From positions 33,055,098 through 33,119,097 of the forward strand of contig OY540812.1 in assembly GCA_961205875.1 (NCBI GenBank): a DNA stretch of 64,000 nucleotides, given 5' to 3'. The translations under genes were made by a program, and so were the position numbers. The stretch's first letter is position 1, and each line of letters opens with the position of its first letter. The notes under the pieces were generated by a model, which saw nothing but the letters and a program-made list of their open reading frames with translations, searched no databases and was not told the origin of the DNA. The stretch is from Sialis fuliginosa (taxonomy: Eukaryota > Arthropoda > Insecta > Megaloptera > Sialidae). Positions 58,516 through 64,000 of this stretch are shown one piece after another.

Positions 58516-58565
58516 ACACATAAACACATAAATACACAGACACACGGACACGCGGACACACGCAC

Positions 58566-59574
58566 AGCCGTTTTTAAGTTTTGAAAATAGTACAATCAGA
58601 ATCTGCTCACGGACACGATTTTTCGACGGTATTAATTTCTTTCAGAACATGGAAGTAAAATCGGTTTCCAGATTTAAATACTATATTTATCACGAATCAT
58701 TGATGCGATACAAAGGAGGAACATTTGTTTACACATCACTCCGCGAGTGTCCGGCACTCACAAAAAAATTTTGTAGTAAATATCATGTTTATTGAAATTT
58801 TTCAAAATATTATTTATACGGGCACATAGAAACATAACATCAACAAAATAGAGTAGAGTATAAGATAAATGCAACATCAGCTTAACTGATGAGCGTAGCA
58901 TGAACGGGATGACGTAAAAAACGTACATGCATTCTGGCGCACCCTCGTCACAGCGGGTATATGTGTGTGCTGTAAGTGCTTAGCAATAATCCAACATACA
59001 GGGAGACATCTATTGTAGATGGGGAAAAATAACACCTAGTCGTAACAAACAATTATTTGTTTTTACCATTGCATTGTTGAAAACTTGAAAATTCTTATTA
59101 ACGTTACTCATTATAATTTAAAATAGCATGGATTGGCACATAAAATACACACTCCTTTAACTTTTCAAAAAATTTATTAGCTAATAAGGTTCTCAACTTT
59201 CTCAATTAATTTTTTAAAGGATGTTTAAAAAAATCGGGGTTATTTTCATATCTTTAACTAATATTTTTTTGTTAATAATGGAGATTACTAGTAATGATAG
59301 TGATTATGTAATTACATATGAAAACATAATAAATAAACGACATAACCTCACTTAATAATTATATTTTCTGACATTGATCCGTCACAAAAGAATAAATAAA
59401 TACAAACATTGAAGAAAGTATTCCACAAACAATAATAAATAATACATTTACACTGTGACAATTATATTCTTATACAAATCAAAACGCTTAAATATTAAAT
59501 TAATAACAAAGTTTCAGTTAATTTTTTATTCAATTCTAAAGTAGACATATAGTAGTAGACCTATGTTTAGGTTG
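58566..59574. other. No gene recognised
   Basis: AT-rich apart from a mixed patch at 58860-58970. No frames or repeats that I can support. Confidence 0.4.
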
Positions 59575-59885
59575 AATTTTTCCAAGTTGGCTAAACCAAA
59601 ATTCAAGCTAAAATTTAAAAAAATTGGTAAGCGAAAAATTCCAAACATTTGGATTTCGAATTTCGACCATGCTCTCGACCATACTACAAATCTATATAGG
59701 TCGCTTTTTGATATCCCCCTCCCTTTTTTTGGAAATATTCAACCTAAGCCCAAAATTCAAGCTCAAATAAAAAAAACTGGTAAGCAGAAAATTCAAAAAA
59801 TTTGGATTTCGACTATACTCGACCAATACTACAATGCTATACATATAGGTAGGTCGCTTTTTTGGCTCCGCTCTTTTTTATTTTT
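59575..59885 (+). repeat. Two tandem units of 154 bp, spanned by one open frame
   Basis: AAATTCAAGCT..AAA-TTGGTAAGC recurs with a 154-bp period (about 59601 and 59755), as do TTTGGATTTCGA and TAGGTCGCTTTTT. A 112-codon frame (59563-59901) crosses both units in different phases, since 154 is not a multiple of three after local indels are counted. Its two halves still look alike in translation (KKIGKRKIPNIWIS and KKTGKQKIQKIWIS). I favour a non-coding tandem repeat, because a C-rich and T-rich spacer interrupts it and no domain is recognisable. Confidence 0.55.
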
Positions 59886-59902
59886 TTGTGTAGCTGTGTA
59901 AA

Positions 59903-60083
59903 AAGAAAAATTTCAAACTAATATTTTTTAGTAAAATTGTATAAAAATTAAATAGTTTACCAATGCCAGGCAATTGATCTGAACAATCTTTCGTTGTTTA
60001 TTTAAATTGTTCAAAAATTAACTACCTTTGGTGAATTTATCACCAAGAAGCACTGTGCACTTATTTGGCAAATGTTTTTTTTA
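59903..60083 (+). repeat. Family A repeat, copy 7, 3' part only
   Basis: Contains TAAAATTGTATAAAAATTAA, CCAATGCCAGGCAATTGATC, and the end block CAAGAAGCACTGTGC. It begins close to where copy 6 (56850) stops, so the two may be one copy split by about 3 kb of later insertions. Confidence 0.65.
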
Positions 60084-60352
60084 ATATAAACCATGACATG
60101 ACGGCAGTTGAATGTATGGGTACTTACCAATTTAAAATTTATTTCTCATTTTATCATACAAATAAATAATGAGGAGTATGTGAAATATACGCTTGTTTTC
60201 TGTTTTTATTAATTACGTCCTTAATATTCACATCTACAGGTACTACTACTCACTTTCAAACGAAATGAATTAGAAATATTTATGTGAAATCGAAAATTCC
60301 CCATTGTGCGTTTCTTAGTACTGTAATATTTTTTAATTTCTCGCGCGACTTA

Positions 60353-60409
60353 CCAAAACTCGAACTGCGGCCCACCAGTGGGTCGCGAGCCACACTTTTA
60401 GGACCTCTG
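60353..60409. mobile_element. Single hAT-like end
   Basis: Read inward from 60409: CAGAGGTCCTAAAAGTGTGG then CTCGCGACCC and GGGCCGC, the form of a hAT terminus. No matching left end was found upstream, so it is a fragment. Confidence 0.45.
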
Positions 60410-60800
60410 CTATATAGCAATATACATGTATATTATAAATTCGATATAATAATAATATAATTGTATATCTATATTTCCACAGAATGATGAAACTCATTTA
60501 TATACAGATACACATAGTCAATTTAAATTCAAAGTAACAGTAATGGTAGGATTGGTAGCACAATGGTTCTGTATCCATCCAGACCTTACTGATTACACAA
60601 TGACACACATACACATGCACACAGGCACAAGTGTAGCGACTAACTCGATATTCTAACATTACCCACCTACATTTGTGTAATTAAATTACATATACACACT
60701 CACGTGTCATGTTAATTATTTTATAAAGCTATGATCGAATTTGTTCCATCTCTCTTGTTAGCCTTCTTTTATAATTTGGTGACGTATTTTGTAATATGTA

Positions 60801-61375
60801 GGGTCGAGCGGGGTAAATATGAAACACCAAATGGGGAAAAAGTGAAACAAGCTTGCAACTAAAAAACTAATTTGTTTATAGGAGAATTATAAAAACTGAC
60901 ATCATCATTAAAGGTTTGTTAAAGCAACCTGAAAATATGAATCGCCTAATAAGTGATGTGTCACCCCTACGGATTTCTCTGTTAGTCGATGTCAAAACGT
61001 GTGAATTAAATTTTAATTTTTTGCACATATACTTTCTGTATAGCTCAGATATTAATTAAAACAAAAAGAAGATAAATCAAAGTTGCCTTTGTAGCTTTTC
61101 TTTTAATTTTTCGAGAAATATTTTCTACATATAAGAGGCCTTTTTACTTTTTCCCTTACCTATTTCACTTTTTCCCAAACTAGAGGTTAAAAATGAAACA
61201 CACTTTTTTCATTTTTAAAGTCCGTGTTCTATCGTACAGTTCAAATGATGTAAGTATTTAAAACGGTTTTTCATAAGCGCATCTAGTAGAAAAAATTAAA
61301 GTATGAATTTGTATCGTTAACTGTCAAAAAATATGAAAGATTTGTATTTTGTTTCACTTTTACCCCAGAAAACCC
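60801..61375 (+). mobile_element. TA-flanked element T, copy 3 (575 bp)
   Basis: Starts GGGTCGAGCGGGGTAAATAT with TA before it (60799-60800), and ends TTACCCCAGAAAACCC followed by TA (61376-61377). It is collinear with copies at 28070 and 42339. A 20-30-bp deletion is seen near 61060 and the right terminus has mutated. Confidence 0.88.
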
Positions 61376-61547
61376 TAAATGTGAAAATAAAGTTACTATT
61401 TAAATATATTTATTAACTTCCCAGCATAGGGAAGTTATTGTAATGAATCCAAAAATCGGAAGAAAAAATATCAACATATTTTTATACAAATCTTGAGGCT
61501 TCCGCGGTGATCTTTAAAATGTCAAATGGACATAAATATTCGTAAGA

Positions 61548-61655
61548 GAATATAGAAATTGCTCTACAATCTGCAAAAAAAGTCTATACAATTTCCTCGT
61601 AACATGTGGTGTTCTTGAGATATCTTAAAAAAATAACTATTTTGGGATGTCACAC
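61548..61655 (-). repeat. Family A middle fragment
   Basis: Contains TGCTCTACAATCTGC, CGTAACATGTGGTGTTCTTG and TATTTTGGGATGTCAC, the central block of family A in minus orientation, truncated on both sides. Confidence 0.6.
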
Positions 61656-61759
61656 ACATTTTATATGGGACAACCTACTAGCTAAAACAATAGTTTTTAT
61701 AAAACTTTTTTTGAATGGATGAACTTAAAAGGTAATGTGTACAATAATATGCCGTAAAG

Positions 61760-62156
61760 CAGCGATTCTCAACCTGTGGGGAGCGCCTCCCTAGGGGGGC
61801 GTGATAAAACTAAATGGGGTTAACTAATTGTTATTAAACAATTTATTTAATTTACTGAAAGAAAAGCAATAAAATATATTCTGGCATAATAAAAAATAAA
61901 ATACACGTTTACATTTACACTGCTGATATACATAATACACTTATAAATAGGATTGTATCAGGACTGCTCAATGTATTTAATAATTAAATTATCAATGTTA
62001 AATTAAAAACAAGATTAATAATTATAAGTGATTCCCTTGGGCCTGTCTTGCAGAGCAAAGTTTTTCAAAAGAAGGTTTAATAAAATTATTGTATGAGGGG
62101 TGATGAGAATTGTGATTGAAAATTGGGTCGCAATACTAAAAGGTTGAGAAACGTTA
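61760..62156. mobile_element. hAT miniature element (397 bp)
   Basis: The left end CAGCGATTCTCAACCTGTGG pairs with the right end AGGTTGAGAAACGTTA. The 8-bp duplication CCGTAAAG is identical on both sides (61752-61759, 62157-62164). GGGGGGCGTG and GGGTCGCAA motifs lie next to the ends. The CAGNGNTTCTCAACCT terminus is common in animal hAT elements. Non-coding. Confidence 0.92.
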
Positions 62157-62164
62157 CCGTAAAG

Positions 62165-62884
62165 TAAACCTAAATTGCCAAAATGACACGGTAATAGTAT
62201 AGTTATTGTGCATAAATGAATTACCTACAGATAGAAACAGCAGTGTAATTAATAATTGTTATTGCTTCTTGTCATTTTAATCATAGTGAACCGTTTATGA
62301 ATTCGTAAAATAAAGGCAAAATGTAATAATAACTTAAATGTTCACTCAACCCGCCTCTGAAATTCTGATCGTTTAGATTTGTGCTTCATAATACATTATA
62401 TGTCTGGAAATCTGTAAATTTTCACCTTTATATAAACGGAAAAAGGTGTAAAAATAGACAAATGGCACATATTTTACTAGTTCCAGTAACTTAAAAGCAA
62501 AAAGGAAGAGCGTCTGAATACGGGTTTGTGCTCTTACAAGGGTATTCTCCATACTACTTCAAAAAGAATATTTCATGAGTGAAAACTAAATGTGTTACAT
62601 TACTGTAAATAATGCTTTTAATATGTCTTACATTTATAGAAATTCTTAGTAAAGTTTTTTAGAAGTGCAGTGAAACTTAACATTTAAACATTTCTTTTTC
62701 GAAAATCTTTGATTTATAATAACATTTTTATTAATATATTATTATAAAAGTTTTATTTTAAGGTCAATTATTGTTATAATTTTAATCATACTTGTGCTGA
62801 ACAAAATGTTAAAAAAATTGCATTTGTGTTATTAATTTTTGTTAATAAAATATTATTAATTAAGTTTTTCATAATTATTATTTT
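62165..62884. other. No gene recognised
   Basis: AT-rich sequence without coding frames or clear repeats. Confidence 0.4.
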
Positions 62885-63175
62885 ATTTCACTGAAAAGTA
62901 AAAAATTAATTTTCAACTTTCACAAAATTTTATGGTTTTTATGACTAATTGTAAGACCAATAAAAGTACGGGGCGCTATAAATGTAATTGTATGTGTTAA
63001 ATAAGAAATGAAGTATGAATTGTTAAAAGATATAAGGGTAGAAAATTTGAATATTTTTTAAATTCATTAAAAGCTATACATTAACGTTCATGAGCGCCCC
63101 GCGCTTTAATTGGTTTTAATCATACAAACCTGAAAATTTTGTGATAGTTGAAAATTATTTATTTTACTCTTCAGT
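62885..63175. mobile_element. Foldback element K
   Basis: The left arm (TTCACTGAAAAGTAAAAAAT, CACAAAATTTTATGGTTTTT, AATAAAAGTACGGGGCGCT) pairs with the right arm (AGCGCCCCGCGCTTTAATTG, ACCTGAAAATTTTGTG, TTTACTCTTCAGTG). The arms are about 95 bp and the spacer about 100 bp. Single-arm relatives are at 27775-27905 and 51230-51330. Confidence 0.75.
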
Positions 63176-63334
63176 GCATTTTTAATGAAAGCTTGTTTTA
63201 TAAAAAAAAATTATTAATATTTATTTATAAAAAAAATTTTAAAATAAGAATTTATATTTTTGTTTTAAGATCTGAGTTACTAACAGCTATGTGAACTTGG
63301 CAACTGACTTTGGAAAATTAAATTTTTTTTATAT

Positions 63335-64000
63335 GCATTCGTTTGTACCTCGTTTGTACCCGTTTGTACCGCAAAAATTTTCGTTTGTACCTCAAAGGGC
63401 TAAGAGATATATTTTTTTTAAAAAAGGGAGGCTACCAACATTATAATATTTAAAATCTGTGAACGGCATTGGATTCAGCGTCATTTGTACTCGTTTATAC
63501 CGCAAATAATTTTGTTTGTACCTCAAAGTGCCAAAAGGTACAAACGATTGGACATTTGAAAATCTATTATCATTGTTATTTCGTGTTTGGTTTATTAAAT
63601 AAATTGTTTATCATATGCAATCGTTTGTACCTTTTGTGTGTTCGTTTGTACCACCAAGGGTTATTTTTTAAGTCTAAGGGCTCGAACGGAAAACAAAAAA
63701 AACATCGTAGACTATGTAATTTTAGGAATATTTTAAATCTGTAAACGGCATTGGATTCAGCGTCATTTGTACCAAACACGAAATAACAATGATAATAGAT
63801 TTTCAAATATCCAATCGTTTGTACCTTTTGGCCCTTTGAGGTACAAACAAAACTATTTGCGGTACAAACGAGTACAAACGACGCTGAATCCAATGCCGTT
63901 TACAGATTTAAAATATTCCGAAAATTACATAGCCTACGATGTTTTTTTTGTTTTTCCCTTCGAGCCCTTAGAGTAAAAAAATAACCCTTGGCGGTACAAA
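63335..64000. repeat. Compound inverted repeat built on GTTTGTACC, truncated by window end
   Basis: More than a dozen copies of GTTTGTACC or its complement occur here. The block AACGGCATTGGATTCAGCG occurs at about 63463 and 63746 (plus) and, complemented, at about 63885. Segment 63452-63592 is the inverse of 63769-63914, and 63655-63766 is the inverse of 63885-63990, so two modules appear in opposite order and orientation. The look-alike proteins on opposite strands (63469 plus, 63576 minus) are just the two arms translated. The structure continues beyond base 64000. Confidence 0.8.

Noticed and set aside
63469-63893. Two similar proteins on opposite strands
   Set aside because: They are the two arms of an inverted repeat; the similarity is a DNA repeat effect and neither has a domain.

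Overview
The window is AT-rich eukaryotic repeat DNA, most likely from an insect or other arthropod. The grounds are a Ty3/gypsy element of insect type whose primer-binding site matches the tRNA-Lys(CUU) 3' end, many hAT-type and TA-flanked miniature elements, and retroelement tails rich in GACAGACA runs. I cannot name the species. I recognise no host protein-coding gene, rRNA or tRNA gene in 64 kb. The only convincing coding sequence belongs to one LTR retrotransposon, so the window looks intergenic or intronic.

Layout. 1-7.1 kb: sparse repeats, including copies of a repeat here called family A (a unit of about 0.6 kb with a GACA-rich core). 7.1-11.9 kb: a non-coding inverted repeat with two arms of about 2,215 bp around a 328-bp spacer, the most striking structure here. 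12-15.4 kb: two family A copies in minus orientation, one split by a hAT element. 15.7-25 kb: retroelement tails, short hairpin elements, a 779-bp element with 4-bp target duplications, and foldbacks. 27-29 kb: a hAT miniature element and the first of three copies of a TA-flanked element of about 575 bp. 29.1-36 kb: a foldback element split by a complete Ty3/gypsy retrotransposon (29259-35148, minus strand). 36.2-42.9 kb: a dense run of foldback, hAT and TA-flanked elements. 43.5-64 kb: further family A copies, a hAT with a foldback inside it, tandemly repeated retroelement tails, another hAT, and a compound inverted repeat built on the motif GTTTGTACC that runs off the end.

The retrotransposon carries gag, protease and reverse transcriptase/RNase H/integrase. 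Gag and protease are linked by a canonical -1 frameshift heptamer (A AAA AAC) directly before the gag stop. Protease and reverse transcriptase share a frame but are separated by one TAG. Gag has no ATG at its beginning, so this copy may be partly disabled or may initiate unusually. There is no envelope gene. Everything else is non-autonomous: no transposase was found for any DNA element, so those would need enzymes encoded elsewhere.

All coordinates and repeat matches come from reading by eye. Ends supported by matching target-site duplications are precise; ends of diverged repeats are approximate to tens of bases.
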